This document shows, piece after piece, positions 20,454-29,084 of a stretch of 64,000 nt of DNA; position 1 is the first letter of the stretch; each line of letters starts with the position of its first letter. The stretch spans positions 496,001 through 560,000 of the forward strand of contig JAJDTU010000013.1 of the NCBI GenBank assembly GCA_022826965.1, given 5' to 3'. The position numbers and the translations under genes were made by a program. This DNA is from Dehalococcoidia bacterium (GTDB lineage Bacteria; Chloroflexota; Dehalococcoidia; Bin125). The notes below the pieces were generated by a model. It was not told the origin of the DNA and did not search any database. It saw nothing but the letters and a program-made list of their open reading frames with translations.

Positions 20454-21156
20454 GCGCCTCACCGTACAACTCTTCGCCAACCTCGCCGAGACCTGCGGCG
20501 CGCGCCAGATCGAACTTTGCGACCTGCCACAGCCGCTGACCGCGTCGCTGGTCTTGGACGCGTTCGTCGACCGATTTCCGCAGATCGGTGGGATGCGCGA
20601 GTCGATCATGTTCGCCGTCAACGCCGAGTACGTGTCCGGCGACCATCCTGTCACCTCATGCGACGAAGTCGCGCTGATCCCGCCGGTCAGCGGAGGTTCG
20701 GGTGGCGACGCGCTGTTCAAGATCACGCGCGATGTGCTCGACCCCACGGAACTACACGACCTCGTCCTCTCGCCCCAGGCCGGCGCCGTATCGCTCTTTT
20801 TCGGCGTCGTCCGCAACAACAACCTCGGCCGGGACGTCGACTTCCTCGAGTACGACGCCTACCCGGCCATGGCCACCAAGGTCATGCGCCAGATTGCCGA
20901 CGAGATTCGGGAACGATGGGATGTGCTCGATATCGCCATGCACCACCGCATTGGGCGTCTCGAGATCGGCGAGGCTTCGGTCGCCGTCGCGGTCGCCTCA
21001 GCCCATCGCGGCGAGGGGATCGAGGCCTGCCACTACGGGATCGACCGGCTCAAGGCCATCGTTCCGATCTGGAAGAAAGAGGTCTGGGCCGACGGCGAGG
21101 AGTGGATCGAGGGTTCTCTCACCCCCGCCGCCGAGGTCGACGCCGGGACTGAGTGA
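20452..21156 (+). CDS. MoaD-MoaE fusion (molybdopterin synthase, both subunits)
   Basis: This 234-residue fusion has a ubiquitin-like MoaD at residues 1-82, ending PPVSGG, then SGGDALFKIT, then MoaE (about 86-225). The MoaE part carries the catalytic region VRNNNLGRDVDFLEYDAYPA, the HRIGRLEIGEASVAVAVASA segment and the conserved KAIVPIWKKEVW. MoaD must expose a C-terminal Gly-Gly as thiocarboxylate to donate sulfur, yet here the Gly81-Gly82 pair is internal. The mycobacterial MoaX fusion is known to need cleavage at the equivalent site, so processing is likely. No clear Shine-Dalgarno precedes the ATG. The 3' end overlaps the opposing AAA+ gene by 38 bases. Confidence 0.92.
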   Translation: MRLTVQLFANLAETCGARQIELCDLPQPLTASLVLDAFVDRFPQIGGMRESIMFAVNAEYVSGDHPVTSCDEVALIPPVSGGSGGDALFKITRDVLDPTELHDLVLSPQAGAVSLFFGVVRNNNLGRDVDFLEYDAYPAMATKVMRQIADEIRERWDVLDIAMHHRIGRLEIGEASVAVAVASAHRGEGIEACHYGIDRLKAIVPIWKKEVWADGEEWIEGSLTPAAEVDAGTE

Positions 21157-22516
21157 TCACCACCGCCTGCTGGTCTGTGCGATAGTCCTTCGCCTTGATG
21201 TGATGGATCACACCCCGCTGGCTGTCGAGCAGCCGGGATGCCAGCCGTGGGTCGAGGCTCTCGGGCGGCACGTTGGTCGTGATCAAGGTTGGCGCGCGCC
21301 GCAAGTACCGGGATGCGCAGAGTTGGTAGAGCTTCTCGCTCGCCCACTCGGTCGGCTGATGTGCGCCGAGGTCGTCGAGCACCAGGAGGTCGACGTCCTT
21401 GAGTCGGGCGAACATCGACTCAAACGATGCCTCGCCCTCGTCGCGGTACGACGCCCGCAAGGCATCAAGCAGCTCAGGAACCACGGCAAAACAGACGCTG
21501 TCACCGGCGGCGAGCCGATCGTTCGCCGCCGCCGCCGCCAGGTGAGTCTTGCCAACCCCCGTGCCTCCGATCAATGTCAACCAACCGCCTGGCTCTTCGG
21601 TCCAAGCCATCACCGCGCGCTTCGACGCAGGTAGATTCTCCGCGTCCCCGCGGCCGCCGAGTCCCTGCTCGCGGAATCCGTCGAAGGTGTACTGAGAGAG
21701 CACATCCTCGGTCATCCCGCCGAACTCGCGATACCGCCCGCCGGACTGCGCCCGGCCCAGCTCCAGGCGCAACAGGTCCAGCGTCAAGAACGACTGCAGT
21801 CCAATCGCCGAGAGATCCGCCGCCTCCGCGACCAGTACCGTGCGCAAACCACTGTTTCTCCGGTGATTGAGCAGTTGGAATAACTTCTCCCGAGCCCAGT
21901 CGGTCGGCGAGATGCAGTCGAGGTCGTCGAGGATCAGGAATGGTGCGTCGCGCACGTGCTCAAACAGGAGCGCATACGAGAGGTCGCCGCCGCTGGGCGC
22001 GTTCATCGCGGCCCGCAGCCGATCGAGCAGGTCGGCGGCGACAAAGTACAGCGCCGGACGGCGGGCGGCAATCCGTCGATTCGCCATCTCGGCCGAGAGG
22101 CGAGTCCGCCCTGATCCGGGCGGGCCGATCAGGAGCAGCCAACCCGGTTCGTCGTCGCTGACATCGGCGAAGTCGCACGCCGATGCCCCCGAATTCTGCG
22201 ATGCTTCCTCTTCGCTCAGCCGAGCATCCGACAGCGGACCGAGATTGCTCAGCCGCTGCAGACGCGCGGCGGTTCGCAGTTCCTCCTCCGCTCTGCGACA
22301 TTCGCACGGCCGCACCCGGCCGAAGTCGGGGTCGCCGATCGGCCGTGAGACGCGAACGTAGCCGGCTCCGCCGCAGATCTCGCAGCCCGGTTCACCGTCC
22401 GGAGTCCAGAGCGATTCGTCGCGTTCCAGCGCGTCCGCATCACTCTCGGAAGAGGTGTCGGTAGCGCGACGATTCCAGCCCGCCAGCAGCGGACCGAGCC
22501 GTTGCATCTCCGCCAT
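21119..22516 (-). CDS. Tandem AAA+ DnaC/DnaI-like helicase loader
   Basis: This 465-residue protein has two AAA+ modules. Residues 45-73 form a four-cysteine knuckle (CEIC ... CEC). Module 1 has a Walker A-like GPPGSGRT at 131-138, where the essential lysine is Arg137, and a Walker B LILDDLD at 194-200. Module 2 is intact: GGTGVGKT at 317-324, LLVLDDLG at 377-384, sensor-1 Asn in TTNVPP near 415, and an arginine finger in DPRLASRLLD near 428. DnaC/DnaI loaders normally have one module. AAGGAGG six bases before the ATG fixes the start, despite a 77-base overlap with the DnaD-like gene. Its place after dnaB and the DnaD-like gene implies replicative helicase loading. Confidence 0.85.
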   Translation of the reverse strand: MAEMQRLGPLLAGWNRRATDTSSESDADALERDESLWTPDGEPGCEICGGAGYVRVSRPIGDPDFGRVRPCECRRAEEELRTAARLQRLSNLGPLSDARLSEEEASQNSGASACDFADVSDDEPGWLLLIGPPGSGRTRLSAEMANRRIAARRPALYFVAADLLDRLRAAMNAPSGGDLSYALLFEHVRDAPFLILDDLDCISPTDWAREKLFQLLNHRRNSGLRTVLVAEAADLSAIGLQSFLTLDLLRLELGRAQSGGRYREFGGMTEDVLSQYTFDGFREQGLGGRGDAENLPASKRAVMAWTEEPGGWLTLIGGTGVGKTHLAAAAANDRLAAGDSVCFAVVPELLDALRASYRDEGEASFESMFARLKDVDLLVLDDLGAHQPTEWASEKLYQLCASRYLRRAPTLITTNVPPESLDPRLASRLLDSQRGVIHHIKAKDYRTDQQAVVITQSRRRPRRRG

Positions 22517-23147
22517 CGCGGCCCTCCTTGTCTCGACCCGAAGTGTCCCAGCGCTCGAGGATGGCCTGGACATATCGCCAGTTACGGACGTTGTTGGCCG
22601 CTGCCTCCGCGAACGCGTCGTGCAACCACTCGGACCCGAAGCGCGATTCCGCCGCATTGAGTTCTTCGGCGAGGATCGGCGGCATCGCCGTTCCAAACGC
22701 ACTCTGCCAGATCTCGGGAACGGAAGTCTGGACGGGGTCACGGCCGTACACCGGCTGCGAGGCCGGCAGCATCGACGGTGACTCCAATGCCCGCCGGCCG
22801 TCAGCGTCGTTGAGCGCAATCCATTCCGTCCAGACGCCGTCTTGCACCGCCCGCGCCCGTAACAGCGAGCCACGCTCTACGGCCGCGTCGAGTCCGGCTG
22901 CAAATGCGTCGCCCACCTCGCGCTGCCCGCACATATTGGCCAACGCCTCGATCATCGCGCGCGACTCCCTCAGATCCTTGCTGGACAGCCGGCGCGGGTA
23001 GCGGCGCACCCGGGAGAGCGCGTCAACCGCGTACAGGGTCACGATCAGCTCGGCCGGATCGGACATCGACGGGGTCAGATCGCGCAGCAATGCCTGAGGC
23101 AGCGGCGTCACCGGCGCACCAGAGGCGAAGCCGTCGAACGTCATCAA
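22440..23147 (-). CDS. DnaD-like replication initiation protein
   Basis: This 235-residue protein has an N-terminal winged-helix-like region (residues ~15-110). A C-terminal DnaD (DnaB_2-type) domain at ~145-200 contains EIWQSAFGTAMPPILAEELN and the hallmark NNVRNWRYVQAILERW. The basic tail is disordered. DnaD-family proteins act in Gram-positive primosomes that bring the helicase loader and helicase to origins. The start overlaps the dnaB stop by 4 bases, and the next gene encodes the loader, giving a complete dnaB-dnaD-dnaC-like cassette. Confidence 0.82.
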   Translation of the reverse strand: MMTFDGFASGAPVTPLPQALLRDLTPSMSDPAELIVTLYAVDALSRVRRYPRRLSSKDLRESRAMIEALANMCGQREVGDAFAAGLDAAVERGSLLRARAVQDGVWTEWIALNDADGRRALESPSMLPASQPVYGRDPVQTSVPEIWQSAFGTAMPPILAEELNAAESRFGSEWLHDAFAEAAANNVRNWRYVQAILERWDTSGRDKEGRDGGDATARSAAGGLESSRYRHLFRE

Positions 23148-24631
23148 AACTCATCCATCCCTGGTTCGGGCTGGGCGTAGAAATCCTCGAACTTGGCCAC
23201 TGCAGGCACGAAGCGCACATCGACTCGACCCACCGCGCCGTGCCGATGCTTCGCCACCAGCAGCTGGGCCACCTCGTGCTGGCCGCCGTGAGTCGCGTCG
23301 GCGACCAGATCATCCTGATATTCGTCGCGGTCGTACATGTCCTCGCGGTAGATGAAGACCACCACGTCGGCGTCCTGCTCGATCGAGCCGCTCTCGCGCA
23401 GGTCCGAGAGTTGCGGAACCGGCGGATGTCGCCGCTCCACGGCTCGAGAGAGTTGCGACAGCGCCAGGATCGGGATCTGCAACTCGCGCGCAATCTCTTT
23501 CAGGGTTCGCGAAATCAGCGATATCTCGCTGACCCGGTTCGTGTCCGCCGGCGCTCGCGAGAAGCCATGCACGAGCTGGATGTGGTCAACGATGATCAGG
23601 CCCAGACCGCTCTGCCCGCTGCCGCGTCGATGCGCCTGCTCCTGCAGTCTCGTGTGCAGATTTCGCGACTTGGCGCGAATCTCGGCCAGGGTCTGGCCGG
23701 CCGTGTCGTCGATGTGGATCTCGGCGCCGCTCAGCAGGCCAATGGCCCGTGAGATGCGGCCTTCCTGTTCCTCGGTGTGCCGACCGACGCGCAACCGGCC
23801 GCTCTCCACGCGCGACTCGGCCGAGACCAACCTCGATGCCACTTGCTCAGCTGACATCTCGAGGGAGAAGATCGCCACGGCCAGCTGCTGGCCGAGCGCC
23901 GCGTTGCGAGCAATCGTCAGCGCCAGCGCCGACTTACCCACCGATGGACGAGCCGCCAGCACGACCAGGTCCGAGCCATGCATGCCTTCGTTCAGCAGCG
24001 CGTCGAGATCCTGGAAACCGGTACGGGTCGGCCCCTGGACGCCCGAGTCCTCCTCGGTTCCGTCACTCAGGACATCTCCCAGGAGATCCTGGAGCAAGCG
24101 AAAATCCTGCCGACGATCAGCGCCGCGAATCCCGTAGAGCAGCTCGACCGCGCGGGTCAGCGATTCGCCGACGTTGGGATCGGCTTCGTAGGCCAGCTCG
24201 CCGATCTCACCGGCGGCGCGGATCATGTCGCGATAGGTCGCCGCCCGCTGCACCAGTCGCGCGTAGTGCTCCGCGCCGACGGTCGCCGGTAGCTCGTAGA
24301 CAAGCTGGTTCAGATATGCCTGTCCACCTGCCTCCGGCAACCGATTCTCGGCGGCCAATTGCGCCGCCACCGTGATCTGGTCGATCGCTTCGTAGCGATC
24401 GAAGACGGCCAACACCGCCGCGAAAATCGCGCGGTGCCGCGGATCCATGAAATCTTCCGGGACGAGCATCCCGGCCAGTCGCTCGTAGATGCCCGCCTCA
24501 GCGAGGATCGCGCCGAGGACCGATTGCTCCGCGGCCTGGTCCTGGGGCACGCCTCTCGGCGCCGCACGCGTCCGACCATTCTGGCCGAACTCGTCGGTCA
24601 ACTCGTCGTATGCGGGATCGCTAGAGACCAC
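23144..24631 (-). CDS. dnaB: Replicative DNA helicase DnaB
   Basis: This 495-residue hexameric helicase has the N-terminal primase-interaction domain (PQDQAAEQSVLGAILAEAGI, residues ~30-130). The RecA-like motor has Walker A ARPSVGKS at 227-234, FSLEMSAEQVASRL and the Walker B-like LIIVDHIQLVHG. The ALSQLSRAVERR and LRESGSIEQDADVVVF motifs are standard. No intein is present. It sits 39 bases after rplI, a common pairing. Confidence 0.96.
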   Translation of the reverse strand: MVSSDPAYDELTDEFGQNGRTRAAPRGVPQDQAAEQSVLGAILAEAGIYERLAGMLVPEDFMDPRHRAIFAAVLAVFDRYEAIDQITVAAQLAAENRLPEAGGQAYLNQLVYELPATVGAEHYARLVQRAATYRDMIRAAGEIGELAYEADPNVGESLTRAVELLYGIRGADRRQDFRLLQDLLGDVLSDGTEEDSGVQGPTRTGFQDLDALLNEGMHGSDLVVLAARPSVGKSALALTIARNAALGQQLAVAIFSLEMSAEQVASRLVSAESRVESGRLRVGRHTEEQEGRISRAIGLLSGAEIHIDDTAGQTLAEIRAKSRNLHTRLQEQAHRRGSGQSGLGLIIVDHIQLVHGFSRAPADTNRVSEISLISRTLKEIARELQIPILALSQLSRAVERRHPPVPQLSDLRESGSIEQDADVVVFIYREDMYDRDEYQDDLVADATHGGQHEVAQLLVAKHRHGAVGRVDVRFVPAVAKFEDFYAQPEPGMDEF

Positions 24632-24670
24632 GGCTGCCCCCCTCTCGGAGAGCAGTGCGAACCGGCGACG

Positions 24671-25261
24671 CTACGCCTCGACGGCTTCGACCCGTTCCGC
24701 CTGTTCTGCTTCTTCTCCGTCGTCGGCTGCTGCCGCCTCCGCTGCTTCCGCTTCGTCGACTTCCGCCACGACCTCGGCGAAGCTCAAGTCCACGCTTTCT
24801 GCGTCGGGCTCGACGATCACCAGGACCTGAGCCGAGACATTGCGCGTCAGGCGCACCCGCACGTCCTCCGCGCCCAGCGTGCGCAGTGACTGCGGCAACA
24901 GCACCTGTCGATGCTCGATCGCCGCGCCCGGCACCGCCTCCGACGCGATCTCCGTCAGCCGTTCGGCGATATCGCGGGCCGTGATCGAACCGAACAGCCG
25001 GCCTTGCTCGCCGACCCGCGCCTGGAACGTCATCTCGGCTCCGGCGATCGCCAGCGCGACGGGACTCGCCTCGCCGTCCAGCTTCTCCTGACGGATGGCG
25101 TCGGCCTGGGCCAGGCGCTCGGCGCGGACCAGGTTGTTCTTGGTCGTGGGACCGGCCAGGCCGCGCGGCAGCAGGAAGTTGCGGGCGAAGCCGTTCTTCA
25201 CCTCTTTGACCTCTCCGACCAGTGCCGTCCCCTCGACCTCTTCGAAAAACACGACCTTCAT
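24671..25261 (-). CDS. rplI: 50S ribosomal protein L9 with acidic tail
   Basis: L9 of 196 residues begins MKVVFFEEVEGTALVGEVKE with the signature GFARNFLLPRGLA. The C-terminal domain ends near residue 150. A ~40-residue Glu/Ala-rich acidic tail (VVAEVDEAEAAEAAAADDGE and beyond) is longer than in typical L9. The ATG at 25261 has GGAG seven bases upstream and matches the conserved start, so a longer reading was discarded. It is co-directional with dnaB. Confidence 0.95.
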   Translation of the reverse strand: MKVVFFEEVEGTALVGEVKEVKNGFARNFLLPRGLAGPTTKNNLVRAERLAQADAIRQEKLDGEASPVALAIAGAEMTFQARVGEQGRLFGSITARDIAERLTEIASEAVPGAAIEHRQVLLPQSLRTLGAEDVRVRLTRNVSAQVLVIVEPDAESVDLSFAEVVAEVDEAEAAEAAAADDGEEAEQAERVEAVEA

Positions 25262-25298
25262 CAGATTGCTCCGCTCGATCCGTCGGACATACCCACCA

Positions 25299-25326
25299 AC
25301 CATACCGATACACCGCAGACCGCCAA
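25299..25326 (-). promoter_or_regulatory. Candidate promoter for rplI-dnaB operon
   Basis: On the minus strand TTGGCG and TATGGT are separated by 16 bases, each matching four of six consensus positions, about 40 bases upstream of rplI. A perfect 14-bp palindrome lies just upstream of the -35 box and is listed separately. Confidence 0.42.
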
Positions 25327-25341
25327 ACACATGAAGACACA

Positions 25342-25355
25342 AACGCACGTGCGTT
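25342..25355. repeat. Perfect 14-bp palindrome upstream of rplI
   Basis: AACGCACGTGCGTT is a perfect palindrome with no spacer, 15 bases upstream of the candidate rplI -35 box and 24 bases after the dnaE stop. It could be an operator; followed on the minus strand by TTGTGTC, it is less convincing as a terminator. Confidence 0.5.
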
Positions 25356-25379
25356 CACAGTAGAACGTTCGTACCGCAT

Positions 25380-28300
25380 CTACAACCCAGCCGCGCTGTC
25401 GCCCGCGCGAACCGACTGCTGTGGAGGATCCGCAACGGTCACGCTGCCGCGGTCCTTGAGCGTGTTCGAGATGGTCTGGACCACTTGGTCGGTCGCCTGC
25501 AAGCGCCACTCATCCGACAGCACCAGTACGTCGGTCCGTTTGCCGGATCGAATCCGAAGGAACACGGCATTCTCGCCGGAGTACATCATCTTCATGGCCT
25601 TGAGCCCGCCCTCGAGCTGCTCCATCAGTTCCACATCAGCCGCTTCGTCGCCCGACTCGTCGATCGTGATCCAGAGAGCGGAGGCAGCAGCACCGGCCGG
25701 CTCCGAGGCGGGCATCGGCATCGGCTCAGTCGGCTCGGCGAGCTCGGTCGGCGCCGGCAGCGGCTGACGAGGCTTCAGCATCCAGGGCGGCGGCGGGGCC
25801 TGCTTGATCGGCGGGACCGTCACCCGGGCCGCCGATGCGGCCGCGGCATCGGCCTGCGTCTGCAGTGCCGGCGCCGAGGACATCTGCTCACTCCACGGCT
25901 CGACCGACTCCACGGCCAGGGTCAGCCGATCCATCCGTGCCCTGATGTTGACCGTCACGATCACGATCTGGTTTGGCTGCCAGAGCTCCCGGGTCCGCGC
26001 CCATTGATCCGGCCAGACCGTGATTTCGGCCGTGCCGGAGAGATCTTCCAACATGATCGCCGCGAACGGATCGCCTTTCCGCGTCGTCAGCGAGCGCACG
26101 CTGCCCACCAGTCCGGCGACCGTCTGCGTGTTACCAACCATGTCCTCGGTCAGCTCCGAGAGTTGCGCGTCGACGCGACCCTGCAGCGCCCGCGTTGCCG
26201 CCTGCAGTGGGTGCTCGGAGACGTACGCTCCCAGCAACTCGCGTTCCCAGTTCAACTGCTCATGCGGCGTCGCGTCCATGTCTTCTTCGAGTGTGACGCT
26301 CGGTGTCGGCGTCTCAACCTCCGTGCCGAACAGATCGAACATCGACGTCTGACCGCTGTCGCGCAGCTCCTGCGCGCGCCGAGCCCGCTTGATAATGTCC
26401 TCCGCGGCCGCGACTATTGCGCCGCGCGACTCGATCGAATCGAACGCTCCCGCCTTGGCTAGCGCCTCCAGCGCCCGCCGGTTCATCGACTTCGTATCCA
26501 AACGCTCGGCCAGGTCGCTCGCGCTCTCGATCGGACCGTTCTCCTTGCGTTCCTCGATCAACGGCTCGACCGCCGCTCGACCGACGTTCTTGATCGTGCC
26601 CAGGCCAAAACGAATCGCGCTTCGACCGTCGGCCATCTTCTCCAGCGTGAACGTCGCTTCGGAGCGATTGACGTCGGGCAGCAATAGGGGAATCCCCAAC
26701 CGGCCGCACTCCGCCGCCGCTTCGCGCACGCGATCGCTGTTGCCCGAGGCGGCGCGCAGCACGGCCGCCATGTAGGACGCTTTGTGGTTCGCCTTGAACC
26801 AGGCCGTCTGATACGCGATCGCCGCATACGACACCGCGTGCGCCTTGTTGAATGCATAGCCGGCGAACGGCTCGATCAGCTCGAAGATCGTCTGCGCGTC
26901 GCCCTCGGAGTAACCGTTCGCCAGTGCTCCTTTGGTGAAGTTGCCCCGTTCGCCCTCCATCACCGACGCGATCTTCTTGCCCATCGCTTTGCGCATGATG
27001 TCCGCCTGACCCAGGGTGTAGCCGGCGAACTTGCGCGCGATGTGCAGCACCTGATCCTGGTAGACGATCACGCCATACGTATCGTCGAGAATCTCGCCGA
27101 GATCGTCGTGCGGATAGGACACGCCGACCCGGCCATGCTTGCTTTCGATAAAGCGTGGGATGTGCTCCATCGGCCCGGGGCGATACAGCGCCAGCAACGC
27201 GGCCAGGTCTCGAATCGATGTCGGTTTCAGGTCTTCCACGACCCGCCGCATCCCACCCGACTCAAGCTGGAAGACGCCGAAGGTGTCGCCTGTCGCCAAC
27301 CGTTCGTACGTCGCCGAATCGCCGTCGGGCAGATTGAGATAGTCGACTTCAACGCCCTCGTGCTCGCGGACCAGCGCCACCGCTTCCTCAAGGATTGTCA
27401 GATTCGTGAGACCGAGGAAATCCATCTTCAACAGACCGACGGCCGCGACCTCGTCCATCCCCCACTGCGTCATCGGGATGAAGACGTCGTCCGATGACTC
27501 GTTCACCGGTCGTCGCAGCGGCACGTTTTCGGCGAGCGGCTCCTGCGAGATCACAACTCCCGCGGCATGCGTCGACGTGTTGCGCACCACTCCGTTCAGC
27601 CGCTGAGCGTAGGACAGCAACTCCGCGACTGTTGGATCTTCCTGCTGCACGGTCTGCAAGTCCTGCGACTGTTTGATCGCATCCGCGACCGAGATGTTGA
27701 GCTGGTTCGGCACCATCCTGGCCACACGATCAGTGTCGCCCAGTGGGACCCCCAACGCGCGACCAGAGTCGCGGATCGCCGCCTTCGCTCCCAAGGTGCC
27801 GAATGTGATGATCTGCGCCACGCGATCATGCCCGTACTTCTCGGCGACGTAGCGGATGACTTCATCGCGCCGGTTGTCGGCGAAGTCCATGTCGATATCG
27901 GGCATTTCCCGGCGCTCAAGGTTGAGAAAACGCTCAAACACCAGGTCGTACTCCATCGGATCGATATCGGTGATATCGAGGCAGTACAGGACCAGGCTCG
28001 CCGCCGCCGACCCACGCACCGCTCTGGCGATCCCCCGATTCTTGGCGAAGTGGGCGAAATCCATCACGATCAGGAAGTACTCGGCGAACCCAGTTTCCTC
28101 AATCACGTGCAGCTCGTACGCCAGTCGATCGCGATGAGTTGGCGGCGGTGTCCCGTAGCGCTGCTCCAGGCCGCGAAAGGCGATATCAGTGAGGTGTTCC
28201 AGGGCCGTCTTGCCGTTGGGGATATCGGGCTGCGGCAAGCGCAGACGGTCGAACTCCAGCGTGACATCGCAGCGTTCCGCCACGAGCTGCGTGTTCGTCA

Positions 28301-29084
28301 CGGCCTCTTGCAAGTCGCTGAAGTTGTCCAGCATGTACTGCTCGGAGGTGAGGTAGAAGTCCTCCCCGTCAAAGCGGAAGCGCTTCTCGTCGGTGCGAAC
28401 CGCGTTGGTGCCGATGCAGAGCAGCAGATCATGCGCATCATGATCGCCGGGCTCGCAGTAGTGCGCGTCCTGCGTGGCGACCAGGGGTACCTCGAGGTCG
28501 CGAGCCATGCCGACCGTGTGCTCCAGCAAGGGCTCGAACTGCGGTAATGCGTCGTGCCGCTGGATCTCGAAGTAGTAGCGGTCGTCGAAGACCTCGCGGT
28601 ACCACTCGACGATCCGCTGCGCCTCCTGGAAGTCCTCACGCATCAGCGCTCGTTGCAGCTCCGAAGACGGACAGCCGGAGAGCGCGATGATTCCCTCGGA
28701 GTACTTGGAAAGCAGCTCGCGGTCGATCCGCGGCCGGTAGTAGAAGCCTTCAAGGTGCCCCCGCGTCGAAAGCTGGACCAGGTTGCGCCAACCGACCTGG
28801 TTCTGAGCCAACAAGACCAGGTGAAAGGAGTTGGACGCCGCCTCGCGCCCGTCCGAGCGGTCCGTGCGGATGCCCGGCGCGACGTACGCCTCCATTCCGA
28901 GGATCGGCCGAATGTTCTCGCTCTCACAGGCCTGGTAGAACTCGACCGCGCCGTAGAGGTTCCCATGGTCGGTAATCGCCAGGGAATCCTGACCCAAGCC
29001 TTTGGCCCGAGCCACCAGCGCCGGGATCTTCGATAGCCCATCCAACTCCGAGTACTCGGTGTGCGTATGCAGATGAGCGAACAT
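25380..29084 (-). CDS. dnaE: DNA polymerase III alpha subunit
   Basis: This 1,234-residue replicative polymerase has an N-terminal PHP domain (FAHLHTHTEYSELDGLSKIP, ITDHGNLYGAVEFYQACESE). The catalytic core has the metal-binding PDIDMDFADNRRDEV near residues 394-408. Later blocks include YRPGPMEHIPRFI and KKIASVMEGERGNFTKGAL. Helix-hairpin-helix and OB (TVAGLVGSVRSLTTRKGDPF) regions precede a Pro/Ala-rich linker and a ~110-residue C-terminal domain. No DnaQ-like exonuclease insertion is present, so it is DnaE rather than PolC. Catalytic residues look intact. Confidence 0.96.
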   Translation of the reverse strand: MFAHLHTHTEYSELDGLSKIPALVARAKGLGQDSLAITDHGNLYGAVEFYQACESENIRPILGMEAYVAPGIRTDRSDGREAASNSFHLVLLAQNQVGWRNLVQLSTRGHLEGFYYRPRIDRELLSKYSEGIIALSGCPSSELQRALMREDFQEAQRIVEWYREVFDDRYYFEIQRHDALPQFEPLLEHTVGMARDLEVPLVATQDAHYCEPGDHDAHDLLLCIGTNAVRTDEKRFRFDGEDFYLTSEQYMLDNFSDLQEAVTNTQLVAERCDVTLEFDRLRLPQPDIPNGKTALEHLTDIAFRGLEQRYGTPPPTHRDRLAYELHVIEETGFAEYFLIVMDFAHFAKNRGIARAVRGSAAASLVLYCLDITDIDPMEYDLVFERFLNLERREMPDIDMDFADNRRDEVIRYVAEKYGHDRVAQIITFGTLGAKAAIRDSGRALGVPLGDTDRVARMVPNQLNISVADAIKQSQDLQTVQQEDPTVAELLSYAQRLNGVVRNTSTHAAGVVISQEPLAENVPLRRPVNESSDDVFIPMTQWGMDEVAAVGLLKMDFLGLTNLTILEEAVALVREHEGVEVDYLNLPDGDSATYERLATGDTFGVFQLESGGMRRVVEDLKPTSIRDLAALLALYRPGPMEHIPRFIESKHGRVGVSYPHDDLGEILDDTYGVIVYQDQVLHIARKFAGYTLGQADIMRKAMGKKIASVMEGERGNFTKGALANGYSEGDAQTIFELIEPFAGYAFNKAHAVSYAAIAYQTAWFKANHKASYMAAVLRAASGNSDRVREAAAECGRLGIPLLLPDVNRSEATFTLEKMADGRSAIRFGLGTIKNVGRAAVEPLIEERKENGPIESASDLAERLDTKSMNRRALEALAKAGAFDSIESRGAIVAAAEDIIKRARRAQELRDSGQTSMFDLFGTEVETPTPSVTLEEDMDATPHEQLNWERELLGAYVSEHPLQAATRALQGRVDAQLSELTEDMVGNTQTVAGLVGSVRSLTTRKGDPFAAIMLEDLSGTAEITVWPDQWARTRELWQPNQIVIVTVNIRARMDRLTLAVESVEPWSEQMSSAPALQTQADAAAASAARVTVPPIKQAPPPPWMLKPRQPLPAPTELAEPTEPMPMPASEPAGAAASALWITIDESGDEAADVELMEQLEGGLKAMKMMYSGENAVFLRIRSGKRTDVLVLSDEWRLQATDQVVQTISNTLKDRGSVTVADPPQQSVRAGDSAAGL

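Noticed and set aside
20454-20822. 123-codon N-terminal extension of ComF
   Set aside because: It is wholly antisense to moaDE and has no ComF character; the conserved zinc-ribbon begins after Met at 20453.
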